Shown: positions 1 to 6,640, numbered from the stretch's first letter. The stretch: 9,361 nucleotides of DNA from Nonomuraea sp. (GCA_013362835.1 JABFVJ010000182.1:1-9361), one strand, 5' to 3'. Program-made: numbers and translations. Notes: generated from the sequence alone by a model not told the origin.

Positions 1-364
1 GTTCGCCCCTGATGTAGACGGTCAGCGTCGACGTGCGCGGGAGCTGCATCTCGTCCCGCTGCACGGGGTCGAGCGAGTCCTTCATGCCGACGTACTCCAG
101 GCCGTTCAGCTCGGTGGTACGGCCGCCGAGCGGTTCGTCGGAGGCGGCGAAAAGGGCCTCCAGCAGGCTGCCGACGCTGTCGTTCTCGACGTCGGCCGGT
201 TCGAGCGCGAGCTCGCCGCCCTCGATCAGGTAGATGGTCTTCGACGGCGGCGGGAGCTTGATCGTGGGCGCGTTGCCCCTGGTCTGGACGTCGGTCGGCG
301 AGATGCCGCAGGCCGCCGCGGCCAGCAGGGCGGCGGACGCGCAGAGGATCCTGGTCGCTCTCAT
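1..364 (-). CDS. Exported lipoprotein, GerMN-like, C-terminus outside window
   Basis: Only the first 121 codons are present; the gene runs off the left edge. The start is ATG at 364-362, which overlaps the TGA of the histidine kinase by 4 bp (ATGA). The product begins with MRATR, a hydrophobic run, then LLAAAAC with Cys19 as the likely lipidated residue. Ala rather than Leu at -3 makes this a loose lipobox. A Pro-rich linker follows, then from about residue 43 a stretch starting IYLIEGGELAL, with SVGSLLEALF in the middle and LTVYIRG near the edge. That pattern resembles the GerMN fold of small actinomycete lipoproteins and of LpqB, but this is from memory of the pattern, not a search. Its place directly behind a two-component pair suggests an envelope-side accessory or modulator of the kinase, as CseA is for CseBC and LpqB for MtrAB. 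It is too unlike LpqB to be called that. Confidence 0.8.
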   Translation of the reverse strand, partial: MRATRILCASAALLAAAACGISPTDVQTRGNAPTIKLPPPSKTIYLIEGGELALEPADVENDSVGSLLEALFAASDEPLGGRTTELNGLEYVGMKDSLDPVQRDEMQLPRTSTLTVYIRGE

Positions 365-1773
365 CCGTGCGGGAGCCAGACCGTGAACAGGGTGCCGGGG
401 TGCTGGGCGCGTACGGAGATCGTGCCGCCGTGCAGGTGGACGTTGGCGCGGGCGATGGCGAGGCCGAGGCCGCTGCCGTGGCTGCGGGCCCGGCCCGCGC
501 CCGCCTTGAAGAAGCGGTCGAAGACGTGGGGCAGCGCCTCGGTCGGGATGCCCTTGCCGTGGTCCCGCACCTTCACCTCCAGGCCGTTCTCGGTGCCTCT
601 CGCGGTGACCTCCACCGGCGGCTCGCCGTGCTTGAGCGCGTTGCCGACCAGGTTGGCCACGATGACGTCGAACCTTCGCGGGTCGAGGTTGACGGTCAGG
701 CCCTGCGAGGCGGTCACGGTCACCTGGTCGCTCCAGCCGCGCACCTCCAGGCAGTCGAGGATCGCGTCGGCCACGTTCACGGGCTCCACGTTGAGCGTGG
801 CCGTGCCGGCGTCGAACCTGCTGATCTCGATCAGGTGCTCGACCAGCTCGCGCAGGCGCTCGATCTCCCGCAGCACCAGCCGTACGGCCTCGGCGGGGGC
901 CTCGGGCAGCCGGTTGGCCTCGTCCGAGAGCATGTCGGCCACGGCGGTCATGGCCGTGAGCGGCGTGCGCAGCTCGTGGGAGACGTCGGCGACGAACCGG
1001 CGGGACATGGCCTCCAGCGAGCGCAGCTCCGACACGCTCAGCTCCAGCGCCGCCGCCGCGTCGTTGAACCTGGAGGTCAGCTCGGCCAGCTCGTCCTGCC
1101 CGTGCACCGGCAGGCGGGTGTCCAGCTTGCCCTGGCCGAGCGCCTGCGCCGCCGCGCTGAGCCGCCGTACGGGCAGCAGCACCTGCCGGGCCGACAGCAG
1201 CGCCACGACCAGCGCGATCAGCACGATGAGCGCCCCGGCCTGGGCGAGCGTGTTACGCAGCCGGGCGAGCTGGCCCTCCTCGTCGTGCAGCGGGAAGAAC
1301 ACGAACGCGCGCAGCCCGGTGGCCTCGGCGCGGCCGTCGTTGACCCGGTGGACCTCGGCGCCGACGATGAGCCACAGCTCGTTGCCGAGCACCTTTCGCT
1401 GGGTGACGACGCTCTGTTTGGCCCGGCCGTACAGCTCGTTGGGGACGTCCTTCATCGTCTTGGGGCCGTCGGCGGACAGCAGGTTGCCGTACTCGACGAG
1501 GACGCTGCGTCCGGGGCTGGACAGCGTGCGCACGACCTGGTCCAGCTCCTTCATGGACGGCGCGGCCTCGCCCGGCTTGAGCTTGCCCACGGGGAACGTG
1601 ATCCGGCCGAGCTCGCGGGTCACCAGGTCGATCGAGGTGGTCTCGGCCCTGGTCACGAGCGCGGTCTTGGCCAGCTCGAAGCCGATGGTGGCGACCAGCG
1701 TCGACGCGGTGACGGCGACGAGGGTGAACGTGATGACCAGGCGCGCGCGCAGCCCGGTGGGCAGCGGGATCAC
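361..1773 (-). CDS. Sensor histidine kinase with HAMP domain (CseC/MtrB-like)
   Basis: 470-residue membrane histidine kinase. TM1 lies at about 13-33 and TM2 at about 179-199, enclosing an extracytoplasmic sensor loop of roughly 145 residues with no recognised domain. HAMP follows at about 198-250. The HisKA H-box is VSHELRTPLT with phospho-acceptor His266. The ATPase part has the N-box NLVGNALKHG (Asn378), G1 DHGKG (404-408), an F-box around FDRFF and G2 GSGLGLA (433-439). All catalytic motifs are intact. The start is GTG 1773-1771, inside the response regulator's stop (GTGA, 4-bp overlap), so the two are translationally coupled and surely cognate. It should autophosphorylate on an envelope signal and pass phosphate to Asp54 of the regulator. 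Architecture resembles CseC or MtrB, but at 470 residues it is shorter than a usual MtrB and the lipoprotein next door is not LpqB. Ligand unknown. Confidence 0.95.
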   Translation of the reverse strand: MIPLPTGLRARLVITFTLVAVTASTLVATIGFELAKTALVTRAETTSIDLVTRELGRITFPVGKLKPGEAAPSMKELDQVVRTLSSPGRSVLVEYGNLLSADGPKTMKDVPNELYGRAKQSVVTQRKVLGNELWLIVGAEVHRVNDGRAEATGLRAFVFFPLHDEEGQLARLRNTLAQAGALIVLIALVVALLSARQVLLPVRRLSAAAQALGQGKLDTRLPVHGQDELAELTSRFNDAAAALELSVSELRSLEAMSRRFVADVSHELRTPLTAMTAVADMLSDEANRLPEAPAEAVRLVLREIERLRELVEHLIEISRFDAGTATLNVEPVNVADAILDCLEVRGWSDQVTVTASQGLTVNLDPRRFDVIVANLVGNALKHGEPPVEVTARGTENGLEVKVRDHGKGIPTEALPHVFDRFFKAGAGRARSHGSGLGLAIARANVHLHGGTISVRAQHPGTLFTVWLPHG

Positions 1774-2450
1774 GGAGGGCTGAACCGGTAGCCGAACCCG
1801 CGCACGGTGTGGATGAACACGGGCTCGGCCGGCCTCGGCTCGATCTTCGCCCGTACGCGCTGGACGCAGGCGTCGACCAGACGGGAGTCGGCGACGTGCG
1901 TGTGGTCCCAGACGACCCGCAGCAGGTAGCGGCGGTTGAGCACCTGGCCGGGATGCCGGACCAGCTCCAGCAGCAGCCGCAGCTCGGTCGGCGTCAGGTG
2001 GATCTCCTTGCTGGCCAGCGTGACCTTGAGCGCGCCCCGGTCGATCACGAGGTCGCCGAAGGTGATGCGGTCGGACGTGGCCGACTCGGCCCTGCGCAGG
2101 ATGGCCCGGATGCGCGCGTCGAGCACCCGCGGCTCCACGGGCTTGACCACGTAGTCGTCGGCGCCGGCTTCCAGGCCGACGACGACGTCCAGGTCGTCGC
2201 CGCGCGCGGTGAGCAGGATGACCGGCAGCTGGTCGAGCTTGCGGATGCGACGGCAGACCTCGACGCCGTCGATGCCGGGGAGCATGACGTCGAGTATCGC
2301 GATCTCGGGGCGGCGGGCCCGGATGTGATCGAGAGCCTCCTCGCCCGTCGCGTAGGACGTGACGGAGTGTCCCTGTCGTGTCAACGCCAGCTCCAAGGCT
2401 GTGCGGACAGAGGGATCGTCTTCTACAAGGAGGATGCCAGCCACGCGCAC
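1770..2450 (-). CDS. OmpR/PhoB-family response regulator
   Basis: 226-residue two-component response regulator. The receiver domain (about 4-120) has the acidic pair in LVEDD, phospho-acceptor Asp54 in ILDVMLPG, the switch Thr81 (LLTAR) and conserved Lys103 (VVKP). The C-terminal winged helix (about 128-226) carries LTPTELRLL, the RLVDACVQRVRAKI recognition helix and the terminal HTVRGFGYRF wing typical of OmpR DNA binding. I placed the start at GTG 2450-2448 because the receiver fold begins a few codons later; GTG 2444-2442 is equally possible. The open frame extends upstream to 2705, but that part has no receiver-like sequence and covers the divergent promoter region. No strong Shine-Dalgarno is visible before either GTG, only GGA-containing AT-rich sequence. 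The regulator is transcribed away from the peptidoglycan hydrolase and may control that promoter as well as its own operon; this is inference from layout. Confidence 0.95.
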   Translation of the reverse strand: MRVAGILLVEDDPSVRTALELALTRQGHSVTSYATGEEALDHIRARRPEIAILDVMLPGIDGVEVCRRIRKLDQLPVILLTARGDDLDVVVGLEAGADDYVVKPVEPRVLDARIRAILRRAESATSDRITFGDLVIDRGALKVTLASKEIHLTPTELRLLLELVRHPGQVLNRRYLLRVVWDHTHVADSRLVDACVQRVRAKIEPRPAEPVFIHTVRGFGYRFSPP

Positions 2451-2543
2451 ATTATTATTCCATGTCCCGAATACCCGGGTTGTGTCATCAAACTGTGACC
2501 CAGTGCGGATCAGATCCCGAAGGTGGGGCGCAACCCTGAAAGC

Positions 2544-2576
2544 GCCTCCCTTCGGTGCGGGCGCTCGAAGGGAGGC
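2544..2576. repeat. 11-bp perfect inverted repeat, stable hairpin
   Basis: GCCTCCCTTCG (2544-2554) and CGAAGGGAGGC (2566-2576) are exact reverse complements around an 11-nt spacer. The spacer's last six bases, with 2541-2546 (AGCGCC/GGCGCT), could pair instead, giving a competing smaller stem. There is no T-run on either side in either direction, so it is not an intrinsic terminator. It lies about 94 bp upstream of the regulator start, so it could be a leader-RNA structure of the leftward operon or a protein-binding site. Confidence 0.6.
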
Positions 2577-2588
2577 ACGTGGTTCCCG

Positions 2589-2604
2589 TGTGACGAAAGT
2601 CACA
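2589..2604. promoter_or_regulatory. Crp/FNR-type operator (TGTGA-N6-TCACA)
   Basis: TGTGAC-GAAA-GTCACA is a perfect palindrome. It matches the enterobacterial and mycobacterial CRP consensus TGTGA-N6-TCACA exactly and also fits the GTG-N6-GNCAC form reported for Streptomyces Crp. Its centre is at 2596.5. If the -35-like TTGACC at 2635-2640 is used, the start site would fall near 2669, putting the centre about 72 bp upstream, a class I activator spacing. Control of resuscitation or peptidoglycan-hydrolase genes by Crp is known in mycobacteria and streptomycetes. Binding here is inferred. Confidence 0.6.
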
Positions 2605-2632
2605 ATTTTCGTGAAAAACGTCCTTACCTGCT

Positions 2633-2674
2633 GGTTGACCAAGAGAACGTCAACCGAATACCGCGTTTCGGTTG
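2633..2674. repeat. Two interleaved inverted repeats sharing a central arm
   Basis: GGTTGAC (2633-2639) pairs perfectly with GTCAACC (2649-2655) across 9 nt. CAACCGAA (2651-2658) pairs perfectly with TTCGGTTG (2667-2674) across 8 nt. The two share 2651-2655 (CAACC), so as RNA the hairpins would exclude each other, and as DNA they form three related half-sites in alternating orientation. The first arm contains a -35-like TTGACC (2635-2640). No good -10 follows; ATACCG or TACCGC near 2658-2664 is the only candidate. Confidence 0.55.
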
Positions 2675-2688
2675 CGGACCACCCCCCA

Positions 2689-2697
2689 GGACAGGGC
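2689..2697 (+). promoter_or_regulatory. Ribosome binding site upstream of the hydrolase gene
   Basis: AGGACAGGG is the only Shine-Dalgarno-like sequence here. It sits 6 nt before an ATG at 2704 that opens a 10-codon reading frame ending at TGA 2734-2736. It is 13 nt before GTG 2711, which is in frame with the hydrolase. The spacing favours the short frame, so the start of the large gene may be set by translation through or re-initiation after a short leader. Confidence 0.45.
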
Positions 2698-2710
2698 AAG
2701 CTCATGGATC

Positions 2711-3427
2711 GTGAGCCCCGGTCCGCAGTTGAGTGAGCGCCCCCCGAAGGACGACCTTCGTTCGGCGCGCCGCCGGCCTTCGCGTTTCACCCCCAAGCGC
2801 ATCGCCATCACCGTCGTCTCCCTGGTGGTGGTCGTGGGCGGCGGTGGTTACGTCGCCCTCCGCGCCGTCGACAACGCCAACAGGCCGCCGAGCGACCCCT
2901 TCACCCCCGAGCAGCTCGGCGCGCTCGCCGGCGGCGACCTGTTCGCCCCCGACCCCGAGACCGACGCGCTCAAGAACGCGGCCGAGCAGGCGTACCGGGC
3001 CGACCTGCTGAAGAAGAACCGCGGCGACGGCGGCCCCAAGAAGCTCGACTGGGTCGTGCCCAAGAAGGCGCCGGGCGGCGACGGCTTCCCCGCCCAGAAC
3101 TTCCCGCCGGGCAGCAACCCCTCGCCGGGCAGCAACAAGGCGGTCGCCAAGGCGATGCTCGCGGCCAAGGGCTGGGGCGACGACCAGTGGGGCTGCCTGG
3201 AGCGGCTCTGGCAGAAGGAGAGCGGCTGGAACGAGCGGGCCATGAACCGCTACTCCGGCGCGTACGGCATCCCCCAGGCCCTTCCCGGCAGCAAGATGGC
3301 CAGCGCGGGCAGTGACTGGCAGATCAACGCCGCCACCCAGATCGCCTGGGGTCTCGGCTACATCAAGGGCCGCTACGGCACCCCCTGTGGAGCGTGGGGC
3401 CACTCACAGTCCACGGGATGGTACTAA
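2711..3427 (+). CDS. Membrane-anchored lytic transglycosylase-like cell-wall protein
   Basis: 238 residues from GTG 2711. A basic cytoplasmic N-terminus (residues 16-30, rich in Arg/Lys) precedes one transmembrane segment at about 31-50, so the rest faces outward. Residues 55-145 are a Pro/Gly/Lys-rich low-complexity stalk. The globular domain (about 143-238) has the lysozyme-like actinobacterial pattern: CLERLWQKESGWN with candidate catalytic Glu170, then SGAYGIPQALPGSKMA and a Trp-rich end. Cys162 and Cys226 could form a disulphide. This fits the SLT/aggregation-promoting-factor-like domain that cleaves or binds peptidoglycan; catalysis is inferred from the Glu. The start is uncertain: TTG 2672 and TTG 2729 are in-frame alternatives, and the only ribosome binding site suits an out-of-frame ATG at 2704. 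It is transcribed away from the two-component operon, and its upstream region holds a Crp-type palindrome. Confidence 0.88.
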   Translation: MSPGPQLSERPPKDDLRSARRRPSRFTPKRIAITVVSLVVVVGGGGYVALRAVDNANRPPSDPFTPEQLGALAGGDLFAPDPETDALKNAAEQAYRADLLKKNRGDGGPKKLDWVVPKKAPGGDGFPAQNFPPGSNPSPGSNKAVAKAMLAAKGWGDDQWGCLERLWQKESGWNERAMNRYSGAYGIPQALPGSKMASAGSDWQINAATQIAWGLGYIKGRYGTPCGAWGHSQSTGWY

Positions 3428-3498
3428 CAGGTCAACTTTCCTTCTGTAATCGGCAAGCCGTCTCACCCGATCGTGTATGCGCGGCGCACGCTGGCCGC

Positions 3499-5499
3499 AT
3501 GGGTGTGAAGGTCAGTGTGATCGTCAATGTCCACAACCCCGGTGACGCCGCCGATGCGTGCATCCGCTCCGCTTTGGAGCAGACGATGCCCGCCGCCGAC
3601 TACGAAGTGATCTTCGTCGACGACGGCTCCACGGACGGGATCGGCCGGCGGCTGGACACCATCGCCGATCTCCGCGACAACGTGCGCGTGCTCCACCTGC
3701 CGCACACGGGCTCGCCGGGACGCGGGCGCAACGTCGGCGTGGCGTCGGCCGAGGGCGACTACGTGTACTTCCTCGACCAGACCGACCGGCTGGAGCGCGA
3801 CGCGCTCGCCCGCATGCACGAGCGCGCGGTCGAGACGGACGCCGACGTGCTGATCGGCCGCCTGGCCCGCGACTACGGCCCCCCGCTCACGGCCTTCGAA
3901 CGCAGCACGGCCCGCGCCGACATCCTGGGCGACCGCCTGCTGACCCTGCTCGTCCCGCAGCAGCTCTACCGCCGCGCCTTCCTGGAGGAGCACGAGCTGG
4001 GCTTCGCCGTGCCCGGCGGGAAGGCGGCCGAGCAGGCGTTCGTGATGCGGGCGTACCTGCAGGCCAAGGTGATCGCCGTACTGGCCGAAGGGGTCTGCTG
4101 TCACCTCGGGCCGCGGCCCGAGACGCCCGACGAGCAGCCGCGGCAGATCGTGGCCGAGCTCGGCAGGCTGCTCGCCGACGTCGACACCTACGTCGGCGCG
4201 GGCCGCCAGCGCGACCGCATCTACGCCTACTGGTTCCGCTCGACCGTGCTCAGGCCGCTGCTGACCAGCAGGTTCGCCGACTCCTCCGTCGACCGGGGCA
4301 TGCACTTCCGGCTCGTGCAGGAGCTGATGGCCGAGCGGTTCCCCGAGCGCGTCGACCGTTACCTGCCGGTCCAGTTCCGGGCCGTGGCCGCGTTCGTCAG
4401 GCTGGGACGCCTGGACCAGATCGTGACGCTGGCCAACTCCTCGCGCCGCGCCGGGCTGCGCGCCGAGCTGACCGAGATGCGCTGGGACGCCCACATCCTG
4501 GTGCTCGGCCTGGCCGTCGAGGTCCTGGCCGGCGACGGCGGGCCCGACAAGTACCGCGTGGACGGCGACCGCCTGCACTGGATCCCGCCGCGCTCGGTCG
4601 ACAGCAGGCTGCTGTCCGACGCGGTCACCGACATCACCGCCGCCGCCGACCGGGCCCGCGTCGACGTCTACGTCCGGCACGCCAAGACCGGCGTGGTGCA
4701 CTTCCTGCCGGTGACGCAGCACGTGGAGCGCTTCCCGGACGGCCGCCGCCGCCTCCGCGTGCAGATCAGGGGAGAGGTGAGGCTGGACGTGACCACCGCC
4801 GCCCTCGGCAGCCCGCTCAGCCCGGGGCAGTGGGAGGTGCACGTCCGCATGTTCAGCGGCGCCAACCAGGCGCGGAGCCGGGTCGGGCGCGCCGAGGGGC
4901 CGCTCAACTGCCTGGGCGTGCTGGCGCAGCGGCCGAGGACGCGGCTGGTGGTGCCGTGCTGGACCGACCAGGGTGAGCTGGGCCTAGCCGTCGAGCCACG
5001 CTCGTTCTCCGAGTCGATCGCGCTGGTGTCGCCGGGGGTGACGGTCAGGCAGCTCGACGGCCACGTGTACGTCGTGCTGCCGGTGCCGTACGTGCCGCCG
5101 AGCGGCGGGCCGCCCCTGGAGCTGGTGCTGCGCAGCACCGGCCGCCGCGAGCGCGAGGTGTGCGCGCCCGCGCTGGTCGAGGCCGGGGTGCCGGGCAAGA
5201 TCGCCGGGCAGCTCGTCGCCAAGATCCCGGTCAAGCGGCGCATGCCGGGCGACGACCACCTCGGCCCGGGGGCCTGGCTGTCGTCGCTGCGGTCGGCGGA
5301 CGAGGAGATCGGGCTGCGGTTCGGGCTGGAGGTGCGCAGGGGCCGGGTCGAGACCCGCCCGGCCGTCGCCGTCGACCCCGAACGGCGCTCGCCCATGGGA
5401 CGCGACACCGTCCTGCACCGGATCGGCAGGCGCCTGCCCGGCGCGCGGCACATGGTGCGCTGGGCGCGCGCGAGCAGGCATCGCTACCTCAGGGACTGA
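3499..5499 (+). CDS. Family 2 glycosyltransferase with beta-rich C-terminal half
   Basis: 666 residues from ATG 3499; GTG 3505 is an alternative and neither has a clear Shine-Dalgarno. Residues 4-110 are a GT-A nucleotide-sugar domain: VSVIVNVHNP, FVDDGSTDG (Asp41, Asp42), the SPGRGRNVG segment and a DXD-like FLDQTD (Asp93, Asp96). AEQAF (177-181) sits where many relatives have EDQ(A/V)F, so Glu178 may be the catalytic base. A helical region runs to about 345. Residues 350-620 alternate short beta stretches (RVDVYVRH, WEVHVRMF, GHVYVVLPV), like the accessory domains of teichoic-acid glycosyltransferases such as TarP/TarS. There is no transmembrane segment and the C-terminus is very basic, suggesting membrane association. 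The likely role is transfer of sugar to a wall polymer; acceptor and donor are unknown. The gene lies 71 bp after the hydrolase and may be co-transcribed. Its last 11 bp overlap the convergent esterase. Confidence 0.9.
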   Translation: MGVKVSVIVNVHNPGDAADACIRSALEQTMPAADYEVIFVDDGSTDGIGRRLDTIADLRDNVRVLHLPHTGSPGRGRNVGVASAEGDYVYFLDQTDRLERDALARMHERAVETDADVLIGRLARDYGPPLTAFERSTARADILGDRLLTLLVPQQLYRRAFLEEHELGFAVPGGKAAEQAFVMRAYLQAKVIAVLAEGVCCHLGPRPETPDEQPRQIVAELGRLLADVDTYVGAGRQRDRIYAYWFRSTVLRPLLTSRFADSSVDRGMHFRLVQELMAERFPERVDRYLPVQFRAVAAFVRLGRLDQIVTLANSSRRAGLRAELTEMRWDAHILVLGLAVEVLAGDGGPDKYRVDGDRLHWIPPRSVDSRLLSDAVTDITAAADRARVDVYVRHAKTGVVHFLPVTQHVERFPDGRRRLRVQIRGEVRLDVTTAALGSPLSPGQWEVHVRMFSGANQARSRVGRAEGPLNCLGVLAQRPRTRLVVPCWTDQGELGLAVEPRSFSESIALVSPGVTVRQLDGHVYVVLPVPYVPPSGGPPLELVLRSTGRREREVCAPALVEAGVPGKIAGQLVAKIPVKRRMPGDDHLGPGAWLSSLRSADEEIGLRFGLEVRRGRVETRPAVAVDPERRSPMGRDTVLHRIGRRLPGARHMVRWARASRHRYLRD

Positions 5500-6640
5500 C
5501 CCAGCCCTCCAGCTCCTGGAAGGCGTCCCTGAAGGCCGGGAGCATGGGCCTGAGCCGGTCGGGGTGGACGTCGACGAGGCTGTCGAGGTGGTTGCCGCCC
5601 TCGATCCGGTGGTAGCGGAAGGGCCGGTGCGGGCCGACCATCCTCGCGTAGACGTCGGAGTCGCGGGAGATCGGCAGCAGCGAGTCGAGCGTCCCGTGGA
5701 TGGTGATCAGCGGCTTGGTGATCCGGCCGGTCAGCCCGATCCTGGCCATGGCCGCGTACGGCCTGCGGGCGTCGTAGTCGTAGTCGGCCGCCGCGCCCTC
5801 GTACGCCGGGTCCAGCTCCTTCTGGTAGAGCTGCTGGGTGAGCTCCCAGTAGTACTGCCGGTGGAACGGCCACAGGAACTCCGACCCGGCCGCGAACCCG
5901 GCCGCCCGCACCCCGGCCTCGTCCGGGTACGCCTTCAGCGCGGCCGGCAGGAAGTTCAGCAGGTTGTCGCCCTTGACGCGGAAGAGCGTGCCCTCCCAGT
6001 CGACGCCGCCGTCGTACAGCCATCCCCGGTTCTCCAGCTGCCATCTGACCAGGTAGCCGCCGTTGGAGATGCCGGCCATGAACGTCCGCGCCGGCGACCT
6101 GCCGTAGCGCTGCCGTACGACGGACTTGGCGGCGACGGCGAGCTGGGTGACCCGGTGGTTCCACTCGGCGATGGCGTCGCCGGGGCGGCGGCCGTCCTCG
6201 TGGAAGGTCACGCCGACGTTGCCCTTGTCGGTGGCGGCGAACGCGTAGCCCTTGGACAGGACCCAGTCGGAGATCGTGTAGTCGTTGGCGTACTGCTCCC
6301 TGTTGCCGGGGGTGCCGCTGACGACCAGGCCGCCGTTCCAGCGGTCGGGGAGCCTGATCACGAACTGGGAGTCGTGGTTCCAGCCGTGGGTGGCGTTGCC
6401 GGTGGAGGTGTCGGGGAAGTAGCCGTCGAGCTGCGTGCCGGGCACGCCCGTCGGGTTGACCGTGGCCTTGGAGTGCAGGCCGGCCCAGTCGGCGGGGTCG
6501 GTGTGGCCGGTCGTCGTGGTGCCGGCCGTGGTCAGGTCGTCGAGGGTGGCGCTGACCACCTTCTCGGCGCCGGGCACGGTCAGGTCGTAGGCGGCGGGGG
6601 CGGTGAGCAGGCTCGCCACCAGGGTGAGGGCGACGAACAT
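5489..6640 (-). CDS. Exported esterase, tannase/3HB-oligomer-hydrolase-like
   Basis: 383-residue alpha/beta-hydrolase. The N-terminus MFVALTLVASLLTAPAA is a hydrophobic signal-like segment with an Ala-x-Ala-type end, though it lacks the usual basic residues, so secretion is probable rather than certain. The nucleophile elbow is GISNGG with Ser192. Likely triad partners are Asp319 in HGTLDSLLP and His351 in GGNHLDSL. The SNGG elbow and the LVVSGTPGNR segment suggest the tannase/feruloyl esterase or D-3-hydroxybutyrate oligomer hydrolase group, but at 383 residues it is much shorter than the classical 3HB-oligomer hydrolases. The start is ATG 6640-6638, whose A is also the last base of the upstream gene's TGA; a GTG one codon earlier would give a 4-bp overlap. 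GGGGGG just before acts as a weak ribosome binding site. It is the last gene of the symporter operon; its 3' end overlaps the glycosyltransferase tail. The substrate is unknown. Confidence 0.88.
   Translation of the reverse strand: MFVALTLVASLLTAPAAYDLTVPGAEKVVSATLDDLTTAGTTTTGHTDPADWAGLHSKATVNPTGVPGTQLDGYFPDTSTGNATHGWNHDSQFVIRLPDRWNGGLVVSGTPGNREQYANDYTISDWVLSKGYAFAATDKGNVGVTFHEDGRRPGDAIAEWNHRVTQLAVAAKSVVRQRYGRSPARTFMAGISNGGYLVRWQLENRGWLYDGGVDWEGTLFRVKGDNLLNFLPAALKAYPDEAGVRAAGFAAGSEFLWPFHRQYYWELTQQLYQKELDPAYEGAAADYDYDARRPYAAMARIGLTGRITKPLITIHGTLDSLLPISRDSDVYARMVGPHRPFRYHRIEGGNHLDSLVDVHPDRLRPMLPAFRDAFQELEGWVSP

Larger units (their letters stand above)
2451..2710. promoter_or_regulatory. Divergent control region between signalling operon and cell-wall hydrolase
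   Basis: About 260 bp with no convincing gene, separating the response regulator (leftward) from the transglycosylase-like gene (rightward). It is visibly more AT-rich in places than its surroundings, for example at 2451-2460 and 2600-2620, as expected for promoters. From left to right it holds an AT-rich patch directly upstream of the regulator start, an 11-bp inverted repeat (2544-2576), a Crp-type palindrome (2589-2604), two interleaved inverted repeats (2633-2674), and a purine-rich AGGACAGGG at 2689-2697 that serves as ribosome binding site. I could not identify a strong consensus promoter for the leftward operon. Confidence 0.7.

Noticed and set aside
367..1791. Long plus-strand open frames opposite the histidine kinase, up to 474 codons
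   Set aside because: They are low-complexity Arg/Gly/Val/Ala-rich products expected from GC-rich antisense frames; the minus-strand frame has every histidine-kinase motif.
2476..2502. Possible operator in GTGTCATCAAACTGTGAC
   Set aside because: Only four-base arms (GTCA/TGAC) are symmetric and the rest does not match; chance level.
2451..2703. c-di-AMP (ydaO-type) riboswitch before the cell-wall hydrolase
   Set aside because: Expected from the gene type, but the conserved GGGUGAAUC and ACAGCUAACC-like segments are absent on the plus strand.
2451..2705. N-terminal extension of the response regulator to 2705
   Set aside because: The added residues show no receiver fold and would make the whole divergent control region coding; the receiver starts a few residues after GTG 2450.
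3428..3498. Terminator or separate promoter between hydrolase and glycosyltransferase
   Set aside because: Only weak 5-bp arms (ATCGG/CCGAT) and no U-tract; no convincing -35/-10 pair, so I leave the 71-bp gap unassigned.
3463..4842. 459-codon minus-strand open frame inside the glycosyltransferase
   Set aside because: Composition is His/Arg/Val/Gly-biased with no domain-like pattern, and the plus frame carries clear GT-A motifs.
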